This document shows positions 19,527-27,546 of a stretch of DNA of 32,324 nucleotides, one piece after another. Under the pieces are notes generated by a model. It was not told the origin of the DNA, ran no database searches, and worked only from the letters and a program-made list of their open reading frames with translations. How positions within the stretch are numbered: position 1 is the stretch's first letter; each line of letters begins with the position of its first letter. The translations under genes and the position numbers were made by a program. Source of the DNA: Peronospora farinosa (Eukaryota; Oomycota; Peronosporomycetes; Peronosporales; Peronosporaceae); assembly GCA_947646735.1 (NCBI GenBank), contig CANTFK010000297.1, positions 1 to 32,324 of the forward strand, in the 5' to 3' direction.

Positions 19527-20471
19527 CTACTCAGCCGCGCGATGCCCTGGCTTACGACAACGAAAGCAAACCATTTGACGCCCGGTGCGAGCGTCACCCT
19601 TATGGGGAATGACACGTCGTCGGTCACCCGACGACTCAATCACGTCGATCTCCATAGGTTCTGGACCAGAAGGCCGGGGGACGGTGACGACCGAGGGTTT
19701 GGCATACCCTAAAGTCTTCACGGAGTGCGATAGCAAATGCTTCCTCCAGTGTGGCAGGCTCGGCGCGCTCCAGCGATAAGCGGGTCTGACCCTCACGCAT
19801 CCATCCACAAAGACATTCACCTGCGTGTACATATCCATGGGGTGCGTGATAATACACGACGTCAGATGCCTAGCCATCTGCACGTAGTCACACATTGCCA
19901 TTTTACCCTGTCGCATCGACAGGAATCTTGATCGCACCAGTTTCTCCTCTTGCGGTGGCTCGAAAGCAAGACGAAGATCGTCCTGGATGGTATCCAAGGC
20001 GGGAAATGCGTGCTCGTTCACAACGAGCTTACCAAGGGCCCACTCCTTTGCCTTCCCGGTGAGGCGGGAAAGAAGAAAGTTGACCTTCGCCTGGGGTGCC
20101 TCAAGAAGTCTCGAGGCGATGGCGATATCAACTTCTCGGAACCACCGATTCAGCGACAACCGGTACTTAACTTCTCCAGAGTAGGAGGAGGTTTCCATCT
20201 TCACGGCCTCATTACGCGAAGGTCGCGAGGGAGTTAAGCCTCGCCGGTTGGATTCGGCGAGCTCGAGTGCCATAAACTTATGTATGGCGAGACGTTGCGC
20301 GTCAGGGGTCGCTGATCTCATCAGCGACGCGACGAATGCCTCTCCCGATGTCGCCGCGAGGCGATTAAGGGCATCCCACTCAACACCAGTAAGATGGGGG
20401 AAGGTCGCGTGCTCCAGAAATAAATCTGGAGCGTCAAAGTACGACGATTCGCTCATCCCACACACGGACAT
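19527..20471 (-). pseudogene. Gypsy-1 gag, stopped inside the zinc knuckle
   Basis: A 314-residue frame holding a retrotransposon Gag capsid region: [62 protein letters not shown]. The stretch from about 19810 to 19740 is out of frame: the conserved residues ([20 protein letters not shown]) are in the neighbouring frame, so two compensating indels flank it. The zinc knuckle begins [13 protein letters not shown] and is cut by TAG 19527-19529, where the last Cys should be. The same frame then leads into the protease without a shift. Gag would form the particle and bind RNA. Confidence 0.87.
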
Positions 20472-20479
20472 AGGAAGGA

Positions 20480-20495
20480 CTACAAAGTGCTACCA
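20480..20495 (-). promoter_or_regulatory. Gypsy-1 primer-binding site
   Basis: On the minus strand, two bases (CC) after the LTR comes TGGTAGCACTTTGTAG. It begins with TGG, as expected for pairing with the CCA end of a tRNA. Gypsy-2 has TGGTAGCACTTCGTGG in the same place, so both use the same or a similar tRNA. I cannot name the tRNA from the window. Confidence 0.7.
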
Positions 20496-20497
20496 GG

Positions 20498-20838
20498 TGT
20501 AACGGGGCTAGAACGTACCGTCACTAGCTTACACGCGCGCTTGAGGAAGACTCAAGCCCAAGTATTAGGTATTAAGTAAATTTAACTCTGATTTTGATTT
20601 TGGTTTTAATCCGTACTAACTACGAAGATTTTAGTCGTAATAAATACGACAGTGTTCCCGCCTTTAGGGAACCACACAATTTCAGGTTGATTTATCATTG
20701 GTCCATATTGGGACTTTTAGGCCCCAATAATAAACCAAAAATAAATTGCCACGCTGTGCCCGCTATTCGGGCCCAGCGCCTGTTTACATATGGAATTGTT
20801 TATTTGTATTAACTATGTGTGTAATGTAGCCCATTACA
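20498..20838 (-). repeat. 5' LTR of Gypsy-1 (right copy, 341 bp)
   Basis: It is the partner of 13105-13444. It begins TGTAACGGGG on the plus strand and ends CATTACA before the target duplication GTGGT. Confidence 0.93.
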
Positions 20839-20843
20839 GTGGT

Positions 20844-21826
20844 GGGTGTCTACGTTGATGACCTACTAGTCACGGCGACTACGACGGAGGCTGTTAATTG
20901 TTTTTTTGTGGCGATGGAATCGCTTTCGATCAAAACCTGGAACAGGTGTCGAAATTCCTTGGAATTCGAGTAAAAGCGATTGATTCGAGTGCGTATGCTT
21001 TAGATCAGGAGGAGGCAATAAATGAGCTGCTTCGGGAGCACGGATTGGCGTCGGCGAACCCCTTACGCCGGTCAGCGACGACTGTTACAATGAAGCCACT
21101 TCGGACAGCATCCTGCTAACGAAGATTGTTGAACCTGGAAGGCCAACAATCAAGTCGTTCCAGTCTCTTGTTGGAAGTTTGTTGTGTGTCGCGAGATATA
21201 CTCGGCCAGACATCTCGTTTTCGGTTCACAAAGCAACGCGACACACTCATGAGCCACGGGAGCAAAACTGGAAATTGGCGAAGAAAATTGCGCGTTACCT
21301 CGCCGGGACCAAGAACATGCAGTTTGAGACGCGTTTCAATGCTAAGGATAATTTGGGGATTACGCTGGAGTCTTACAGCAATGCAGACTTCGCTGCAGAA
21401 AAGGGTGACAGGAAGCCCCTGACCGGATCAATGGTGCTGCTCAATGGTATGCCCGTGAGTTGGGCTGCAAAGAAGCAAGGAGGAGTTTCGCTCTCGACGA
21501 TGGAGGCTGAGTTCGTAGCAGCGTCCGAAACGGCTCGCGAGCTTCTTGGAATTCGAGAGATGCTGATGGAACTAGGACTTCCACCGAATTTTCCTATGAA
21601 GATGCATGTGGACAATCAAGCTGCAATCTGCCAGATTGAAGGCGAGGCTTCGTCCTTAAGGGGAAAGCATATTGATGTACGGCTCAAGTTTATCAAGGAC
21701 TTTGCTCGTCGCGGTATACTAGAGCCATGCTATGTTCGGTCCGAAATGATGCTCGCGAGCTTATTGACCAAGCCGGTCGACCAGCACAAGCTCGCTAAGT
21801 TGCGCTTACAAGTGGGTTTGCAATAG
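20844..21826 (+). pseudogene. Copia-B reverse transcriptase 3' part and RNase H
   Basis: Immediately after the second GTGGT the frame gives GVYVDDLLVTATT; the catalytic YVDD is at 20851-20862. The frame then shifts near 20900 (SKFLGIRVKAIDSSAYALDQ in the frame of 20898) and again near 21060-21100. From about 21150 one frame runs to TAG 21824-21826, with LLCVARYTRPDISFSVHKA, YSNADFAAEKGDRKPLTGS, KKQGGVSLSTMEAEFVAA, VDNQAAICQ and KHIDVRLKFI, the RNase H signature of Copia. It is separated from the 5' half of the RT by the whole of Gypsy-1. Confidence 0.9.
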
Positions 21827-21857
21827 ATGAGGCGTAAGATGCGATCGCGAGGAGGAG

Positions 21858-22089
21858 TGTTGAAGGTGGACATGTTGAAGATAAGGTACAATATCGCACC
21901 GCCGAGCGCCTGTTGGATAGACGCATGATTACGGACATGATGACGGTTGATTATGGGCGCGCTGTCAGCTGAGTATGGTATAGTTAATATAGGAGTGGCT
22001 TAGATGTAGCCCTTGTTGGCGAACTAAGGACCAAATATATATTAGTATTCAATTAACCACCTAGTGAGCACTACGCATCTGCTTTAATA
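21858..22089 (+). repeat. 3' LTR of Copia-B (232 bp)
   Basis: It starts TGTTGAAGGTGG directly after a purine tract (GCGAGGAGGAG at 21847-21857, probable polypurine tract) and ends CTTTAATA. It matches 9397-9628 except at about 4 positions. Confidence 0.92.
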
Positions 22090-22128
22090 ACGGTTATATA
22101 GAGATACGAGATAGAGAAAATCACGCAC

Positions 22129-22185
22129 ATTAACAGTGCAGAATGCGCACAGAACTCCCGCGACGAGGACAAAAAATATGCGCAT
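22129..22185 (-). CDS. Exon 1 of the DNAJC3/P58IPK-like gene (signal peptide)
   Basis: The ATG at 22185 opens MRIFFVLVAGVLCAFCTVN, a classic signal peptide expected for an ER-lumen co-chaperone. It is followed directly by a donor GTGCGT at 22128. The exon is 57 bases (19 codons, phase 0). The acceptor is the TAG at 9303-9305, and exon 2 continues in phase with HVAATSDTVTKARVAADN. Removing Copia-B and one copy of its target duplication leaves an intron of about 128 bp with a CTAAT branch-like element near its 3' end. The link across 12.7 kb is an inference from phase, splice signals and product logic; RNA evidence would prove it. Confidence 0.7.
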
Positions 22186-22310
22186 TTTAGAGGTGTATAT
22201 AACTTTGATAGTGCAGGACGTGTTGAAATGACTAAAGAAGGCATTTCATATGAGGTTTGTATACGGATGGATTTGACAAATATTGGGCGTGCCACGTGTA
22301 ATTTTCCATT
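22186..22310 (-). promoter_or_regulatory. Putative promoter of the DNAJC3-like gene
   Basis: On the minus strand, TCATTTCAACA (22231-22221) lies about 36-46 bases before the ATG and resembles the oomycete initiator. About 110 bases before the ATG are a CACGTG box (22293-22298) and, overlapping it, CCACG and ATTGG (22292-22296 and 22282-22286). These are the two half-sites of ER-stress elements, but with a 5-base spacing that is not the canonical one. This is suggestive only. Confidence 0.25.
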
Positions 22311-23137
22311 AAAAAGGATGGCCCCGAAAGCGTGAAATAAAAAAGCTCTATCAGTTGTAATATGAAAGAATGCTGACCTATTCAGCAAAATACCTCGTAT
22401 TTTGCATACAAAGCTCTTCTAAAAATGAAATAAGGTGACAACACCGCACATTTTGTCGGTTGTTGGCTCATAATACCTGATGTTTTGAAGCAAAATGTAG
22501 GAAAACAGACTGTCTCTTTACCGATATGGATTACATACATTCGAAAATGTCAAATTGTGCCGTTCCGTCTGCTGGTTCATGATGGTGCTTGAAACACTTC
22601 CGTTACTAGGCGAAGGTAGATACCGTTGCTTGCATCTCTATCTCGTTGCTGTTTCCATAGCGACCACTCAACATTGGCAAAGGAGGACTTGTTAAACCTT
22701 CGTAATCTGTTTCTCTGTAGACGCACTTTTCTGCTTATGCATGCTCCTGATCCGCTAACTTCATGGCGTGGTCACGCAGACGGAACAAGCCAATGAAGCA
22801 AAAAGTAATGATAATAAACTGAACGTCAATTAAAAGTGCTTATGACTATCTTCGATATCAGTATGCTTCTACCAAGACTACATCGCTGGCTCGAGACGTC
22901 GGGCTTCACGTGTTTATTCCGCAAAAAGCACGTGAGATAGGTATTGTACATGCAGGGTGCTGATGTCGCGGCAAGCGCCGAATACCGCTCCGATTATCCC
23001 TGACTGACCGCTGACGCATCTGAGTGGGCCGATCGTCTCACGTTCTTGGCAAGTTCGCTTCGTGGGACCGAAATTCGCGCTCGACGAATGCAACGGCGAC
23101 TAAAAGGCGGACGTAGAATAGCAGGAACTAGATGGGG
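22311..23137. other. Upstream region, nothing recognised
   Basis: No coding frame on either strand has recognisable motifs. This is probably unique DNA upstream of the DNAJC3-like gene. It ends in a purine-rich stretch (GATGGGG) just before the LTR-like repeat. Confidence 0.4.
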
Positions 23138-23833
23138 TGTAACGTTCTCGGACGTCGTGCTCCTCATCCCGAAGTTCTGAGTTGTTGCTCTCCTTGCGGC
23201 TTGTACACTGCGCTGTGTAGCTCCTCTACACAGCTCTTTCGTCAGAGGTAGACTTAAAGACCAAAAGTCTCTTAGCTCTCAAGAACTACTACGGCTTAAA
23301 GCCACTTAGTTCTAAGGTATTAATTAATTGACTACGAAATCACCCTTCTATACAGAACTAGGAGGGACATCTAGTCTACAAGCAATGAGCCTAAGGGTTC
23401 AGAGAACCAACGCACAGAGTGCAAGAACAAGCTAGAAGCTTAGAGGTTCGAGGAACCAACGCACGAAGTGCACAAGAGAAACAATCCAATACCGGCATTA
23501 TCTCTACGACTCGATATGAAAACTGATATTATGTATGCATTAAGATTTTATGAATAATCCTTCTTTAAGTACCCTACACTAGATCAATTACTATTATAGT
23601 AATCATAGTATGCCATCATCTGTATCTGGATATGGAATCATCCAATCATCAGTGTATGTTGTACTTAGTACTACTGTATCAAATATGAAACTGATACCGA
23701 TAGTATAAGGTAGAACTAAGTACCTTATAATATCACTCATCCATAATACCCCTTTCTAAAAGGATCGGTGTTAAGAATACATATATGCGATATAGAAACT
23801 TCAATCGTAATGTACTTTCGATATCATGTTACA
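23138..23833. repeat. LTR-like repeat, possible solo or remnant LTR (about 696 bp)
   Basis: The segment begins TGTAACGTTCTCGG and ends CATGTTACA, so its ends are inverted TGTAAC / GTTACA as in the Gypsy LTRs of this window, and it has no coding. It includes two diverged copies of a 35-base unit (GGTTC..GAACCAACGCAC..AGTGCA) at about 23396-23430 and 23447-23482, and hairpins such as CTGTGTAG / CTACACAG at 23211-23231. The flanks TGGGG and ACCGT do not form a target duplication, so it may be one LTR of a decayed element. Confidence 0.35.
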
Positions 23834-23864
23834 ACCGTCGTGTAACCCCGTTCCACGGTATGAT

Positions 23865-24159
23865 TGTTGTCAATACGACTCCTCGACCAGCTGCGGTATA
23901 CCGATAAGATACCGGTATGACCATCTGTCGCGATACTACCGTCATTCCTGTGATTGGATGCAGTTGAAGTTCGGTGATTGGATGCAGTTGAAGCTGGGCT
24001 CAGGCTCTGATTGGCTGCAGCAAATCATGAAACAAGTAGAGTGTATCCAGAGGGTAAACATTAGGCTTAGAGTAGTGTAAGCGAACTAAGGACGAAATGA
24101 ATCACTTTGCGTTTTGCATTAAACCACTCAAGCACTTCCAACCTCTCCAATAAACTTTA
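23865..24159 (+). repeat. 5' LTR of Copia-A copy 2 (295 bp)
   Basis: It starts TGTTGTCAATAC, ends AACTTTA, and matches 3169-3463 with few differences. The primer-binding site follows at once. Confidence 0.9.
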
Positions 24160-24172
24160 GGTTATGAGCCCA
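24160..24172 (+). promoter_or_regulatory. Copia-A primer-binding site (half tRNA-Met type)
   Basis: GGTTATGAGCCCA is identical to the site of Copia-B and complementary to the anticodon arm of tRNA-Met(CAU). The gag ATG at 24164-24166 lies inside it. Confidence 0.8.
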
Positions 24173-24982
24173 AGCCCCGCCACTTCAACCTCTGCGTCCG
24201 ACTACGCGTTCGCGATGGAGCACTCGTCGCTGAGCCGCATCAACAAGTTTGATGGGACCAGCTTCCACGCTTGGAAGTTCAAGATGCAGATGGTGCTCGA
24301 GGAACGTGACCTGTGGGAGGTCGTCTCTGGGGAAGTGAAGATTGGTGACTTGGCGAACAAGATGGATCAAGCGTCGTTCAAGAGGAAGTCTCGCAAGGCC
24401 ATGGCAGCTATCTGCTTGGCTATGGAAGATTCGCAACTGCCGCTCGTCCGTTCTACAAGTGATTCGCATGATGCATGGTCAAGACTTGAAGACCACTTCG
24501 AGAAGAAGAGCTTGTCGAATAAGCTCTTTCTTCGTCGTCGTCTCTTCACAGTCACGATGGAAGAAGGAGACGATGTGTTGGAACACATCAACAAGGTGAA
24601 GACTATGGCAGAGCAGCTCGAAGCAGTCGGCGCTCCGGTCAGTGCTGACAACCTGGTAATCACGCTGCTTGGAAGTCTCAGCGAATCGTACCAGTTCCTC
24701 ATCACTGCTTTGGAATCGAGAGCTGATACGCTGACGTGGGAGCTAGTTTCGTCTAGGCTCCTTCATGAGGACATGAAACGCAAGAAACAAGGTGGTAGCG
24801 TCGACGGAGCTACCCATGGCCAAGCGTTTATGACAAGCGACAACAAGCGCAACAAAGGGCGACCGGTGAAAAAGACTGGGGCGTGCCATAATTGCGGCAA
24901 AATGGGTCATTGGATCGCGGAGTGTCCTTCGCGAGGCCAAGACAACACGGAACGCTACCGATCGCATCTTGCCAACGTCGCT
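24164..24982 (+). CDS. Copia-A gag (UBN2 type) with zinc knuckle, interrupted
   Basis: 273 codons up to the insertion point, intact. N-terminal DUF4219/UBN2-like Gag: INKFDGTSFHAWKFKMQMVL, ARSRLEDHF-like DAWSRLEDHFEKKSLSNKL, VLEHINKVKTMAEQL, LLGSLSESYQFLITAL. Then a basic linker and the CCHC zinc knuckle CHNCGKMGHWIAECP. It forms the virus-like particle and binds element RNA. The start inside the primer-binding site is chosen because it is the first ATG after the LTR, and the equivalent ATG opens gag in Copia-B. Gypsy-2 enters after codon GCT (24980-24982); the frame resumes at 32272. Codons 24983-25036 in the same frame are LTR sequence. Confidence 0.92.
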
Positions 24983-25437
24983 TGTAACGGGGTGAGCCCG
25001 TTACATAATATTGACACTTATATGAAGTGTCAATAAAATATTATTATAACTAATAATATTTGACAATATTATCTTTTCTTATAATATTGTTCCTAGATCT
25101 CCTTGAAGTTGGAGATGCCCTCTTATTGGTTGACATGGGCCATCATATCAACCAACGCGCTGACCAATGACCGATGGACGCGCGCAATGAGTGGAGGGCA
25201 AGTTGTCAACATACATAGTTGTATTTTAATATAGTTAACATAGGTTATAACAGATTAGTTTTATTAGACAGTTAACTATATTAAATACAGTTTTCTTTTC
25301 CCTCTCAACTAAGCGTTTGTTTAGTTGATTCCCTTCCTCTGCTCACGTGTACGTGAAATAATTGAGGCACCCTTTCACTGGAACCAGTGAAAGTAGACTA
25401 TACTGTAATCAGTATAGTCGGAGGGTGCCCCATTACA
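24983..25437 (+). repeat. 5' LTR of Gypsy-2 (455 bp), rich in hairpins
   Basis: It starts TGTAACGGG and ends CATTACA. The start itself is a 9-bp stem (24983-24991 with 24997-25005). Others: 11 bp (25009-25019 / 25025-25035), 8 bp TTGGTTGA / TCAACCAA, an 18-bp stem with one bulge (25221-25239 / 25271-25288) and 8 bp TCAACTAA / TTAGTTGA. The end forms a branched structure: outer stem 25366-25372 / 25423-25429 enclosing two hairpins of 9 bp (25373-25392) and 10 bp (25396-25419). Confidence 0.95.
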
Positions 25438-25439
25438 CC

Positions 25440-25455
25440 TGGTAGCACTTCGTGG
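25440..25455 (+). promoter_or_regulatory. Gypsy-2 primer-binding site
   Basis: TGGTAGCACTTCGTGG follows the LTR after two bases (CC) and matches the Gypsy-1 site in the first 11 bases. It would pair with a tRNA ending in AGTGCTACCA. Confidence 0.7.
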
Positions 25456-25483
25456 TCCGTTCAGCGACCACCGACCATCCGCT

Positions 25484-26647
25484 ATGGAATCAGCGGGTGA
25501 TGAACGTCATCACGCAACGCGTGATGATTTCCGCCATTTGAGTGACCTCGAATGTAATGCGGTTCAGCGTATGGCTGAAACCATCGGCAACCCTGCCGTT
25601 GGTGCCATGTTGCTCTCTCTTAGCGGAGACGACCAACATGCAACCATCGCCAAGTTCATACAACATGAACTTGACGAAGTCGTAAAGAAACTCACCTTGC
25701 TAGAGGAGCAAGGTTGTCAACAGGTTGACCTGTTGAGAGAACAAGGCGCTCAACAAGCTGACTTGATGATGCAACAGGGTGCCAAACAGTCTGAACCGTT
25801 GAGACAACAGCAGGCTAGTGCTGTTGTTGCCGGGTCGACGTGTATACGTCGACCCGAGTCCTTGAAGATTGATGTCTCCAAGTACAAGGCAGTCAAAAGC
25901 GACTCCTTGTTAAGATGGTTCGTCGAGCTCGACGATGCCATTGAGGCTCGTCGCATCGATGACGATGCGATGAAGGTCAAGTTCGCCATGTCGAACTTGG
26001 CAGGACGTGCCAAAGCTTGGGCCTTAGGGCTCAAACTGCACGACCCATACGTTTTCCCAACGTATGACGTCTTCAAGGCGCGGCTCAAACACACGTTTGA
26101 ACCGCCTCGCGCCGAATTCAGGGCTCGGGCTGAGCTCCTGGATTTGAAACAGGGTAAGAGTGATATACACGCTTACGCCCAACACGTACGATACCTCGTT
26201 AGCTGTATCGTACTGAACCCAATCGATGAACACACGCAGGTTACTGTGTTCATCAAGGGTCTGACAGATGGTCCTGTCAAGACCCACCTGTTCCGCTTGG
26301 AGCTAGAATCGCTGGATCAAGCGATCTCTGCAGCGGAACAGGAGGACTTTAGCCTACAACAGGCTCACGTCCCCTCGGGATCCTATCGTCCACCGAGACG
26401 ACAGGAGGGCGGAGGTCCAGAACCAATGGACCTCTCCTATGTAGAGAGCGAGCGACCTCGCTCTCCAGGGTACAAGCGATTGCAAAAGTGCAATCGCTGT
26501 CAGAAGTTGGGCCACTACGCTTATGAGTGTAGTTCCCCACGCCCAGTGTCTCGTAACACTGGGAGTGACGATCGATCGTCTGCCAAGAAGAGCCAGAGAC
26601 GTGGGTCCCACGTTGCTGCGAAATCGCAACAACGTGGTGGACCATAA
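25484..26647 (+). CDS. Gypsy-2 gag with zinc knuckle (387 aa)
   Basis: Intact frame from ATG 25484 to TAA 26645-26647. The N-terminus (LSDLECNAVQRMAE, MLLSLSGDDQHATIAKF) matches Gypsy-1 gag in layout. Residues about 72-110 contain three 11-residue repeats of the type LLREQGAQQAD, a likely coiled coil. The capsid region has LLRWFVELDDAIEARR, FAMSNLAGRAKAWALG, FKARLKHTFEPPRAEF and ELLDLKQGKSDIHAYAQH. The zinc knuckle is complete, CNRCQKLGHYAYEC. The tail is basic (KKSQRRGS). It lies before the protease, which is in the -1 frame. It builds the particle and packages RNA. Confidence 0.93.
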   Translation: MESAGDERHHATRDDFRHLSDLECNAVQRMAETIGNPAVGAMLLSLSGDDQHATIAKFIQHELDEVVKKLTLLEEQGCQQVDLLREQGAQQADLMMQQGAKQSEPLRQQQASAVVAGSTCIRRPESLKIDVSKYKAVKSDSLLRWFVELDDAIEARRIDDDAMKVKFAMSNLAGRAKAWALGLKLHDPYVFPTYDVFKARLKHTFEPPRAEFRARAELLDLKQGKSDIHAYAQHVRYLVSCIVLNPIDEHTQVTVFIKGLTDGPVKTHLFRLELESLDQAISAAEQEDFSLQQAHVPSGSYRPPRRQEGGGPEPMDLSYVESERPRSPGYKRLQKCNRCQKLGHYAYECSSPRPVSRNTGSDDRSSAKKSQRRGSHVAAKSQQRGGP

Positions 26648-26686
26648 AAAAACAGTTGGGGTCAGTAAGGGCGGAGCGCCCTACTG
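26646..26686 (+). promoter_or_regulatory. Candidate -1 ribosomal frameshift signal at the gag-pro junction
   Basis: A heptamer A-AAA-AAC (26647-26653) sits in the gag phase required for -1 slippage. After nine bases comes a stem of about 10 bp with one bulge (26663-26673 / 26677-26686). The protease frame is exactly -1 to gag. Against it: the gag stop TAA (26645-26647) overlaps the first base of the heptamer, so this copy would terminate before slipping unless the stop is a recent mutation or is read through. Confidence 0.4.
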
Positions 26687-27543
26687 ATCCAGCAACGTCA
26701 AGAGAGTTCGCGGGACTCTTGACGAAGGTTGCTCCCAACACACAGTCACTGTGTGTTGCCGCTCCCAGTGATGAGGTATTCCTCATCACATTGAAGATCG
26801 AAGTGACAAAGAACATGTCACTTCGCGTTCTGGTTGATTGTGGGGCTTCGAACAACTTTGTTCGACGCCAATCGCTAGATGATCGTAGGCTCAAATATGT
26901 TGAGCGGGAGACCCCTCCAACGAGGATGACGGTGCGCCTTGCAACTGGCGCATCCGTAACAGTAAAGAAACGTGTAGTGGGAATTCACTACACGCTTGAA
27001 GGCAAAAAGTACGATGATGATTTCATCGTACTTGATCTGGATGACAAATTTGATGTCATCCTAGGATTACCATGGCTCAGAAGGTACGAGCCATGGGTCA
27101 GCTGGCAGCATCGAACCGTGAAGATGCCTGCCGCTTGTTCATCAGATGGCCATCTGATGAACGTCTTGGAGCGTTCACAAGCGTGTGAATGTACTACGAG
27201 TGTGTGTGATGGCCTCACTTGTGGTTCGGTCGTTAGTACGACTGCACAAGAACTCAGCGTGACAGACAGTCACGCTGTGGAGCAAGCTGCCGGCGGCTGT
27301 GCACAAGCACAGGCAGCGTCGAAGGTCCACCACTCGAATAAGTCGAGTGGACCGGGACATGAATGCTCGCCTAGAGGGCAGAATTCAATGAAGAGTAAAC
27401 CGGTTGCCCAGAAGCGGCAACAAGGTAATCCTAGATCAACTGGAGAGTTGAACGTAGAGGATCTCGCTGTGGTTGCGCCACCACAGCTAGAGGAAGTCGA
27501 TGGAACAAGTTCCATCGAGCCTGCGGGAATAAGTCCCCAGTAA
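26648..27543 (+). CDS. Gypsy-2 aspartic protease (frame -1 to gag)
   Basis: No good ATG; the frame is open from just after gag, so it must be expressed by frameshift or readthrough. The retropepsin core reads ITLKIEVTKNMSLRVLVDCGASNNFVRR with DCGA in place of DSGA, then DDFIVLDLDDKFDVILGLPWLRRYEPWVSW, the second conserved strand. The C-terminal 120 residues are a low-complexity Ala/Gln/Ser spacer, which in Gypsy-1 is replaced by 11-residue repeats. It ends at TAA 27541-27543, followed by a second TAA at 27544-27546. Confidence 0.88.
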
Positions 27544-27546
27544 TAA

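Larger units (their letters stand above)
13105..20838 (-). mobile_element. Gypsy-1, complete Ty3/Gypsy chromovirus inserted in Copia-B (7734 bp)
   Basis: LTR copies are at 13105-13444 and 20498-20838, and a perfect target duplication GTGGT lies at 13100-13104 and 20839-20843. Genes read on the minus strand in Gypsy order: gag, protease, RT, RNase H, integrase, chromodomain. A primer-binding site adjoins the right LTR and a polypurine tract adjoins the left one. All genes have frameshifts or stops. An extra reading frame on the opposite strand lies between the chromodomain and the 3' LTR. Confidence 0.95.
9397..22089 (+). mobile_element. Copia-B, complete Ty1/Copia element interrupted by Gypsy-1
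   Basis: Both 232-bp LTRs are present (9397-9628 and 21858-22089) and differ at about 4 positions. The flanks are GCGGT (9392-9396) and ACGGT (22090-22094), a 5-bp target duplication with one mismatch or a 4-bp CGGT. Without Gypsy-1 the element is about 4.95 kb, a normal Copia size. Domain order is gag, zinc knuckle, protease, integrase, RT, RNase H. Coding is broken by many stops and frameshifts. The insertion lies in intron 1 of the minus-strand DNAJC3-like gene, antiparallel to it. Confidence 0.92.

Noticed and set aside
22071..22388. 105-codon minus-strand frame over exon 1 of the DNAJC3-like gene
   Set aside because: It reads in a different frame from the signal-peptide exon, runs into the Copia-B LTR and shows no motif.
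23396..23482. Possible CRISPR-like direct repeat
   Set aside because: Only two diverged copies inside an LTR-like repeat of a eukaryotic genome; no array.
26349..26894. 181-codon minus-strand frame over Gypsy-2 gag-protease junction
   Set aside because: It overlaps conserved sense coding on the opposite strand and has no recognisable domain. Long antisense frames are expected where sense stops are few and the sequence is rich in inverted repeats.
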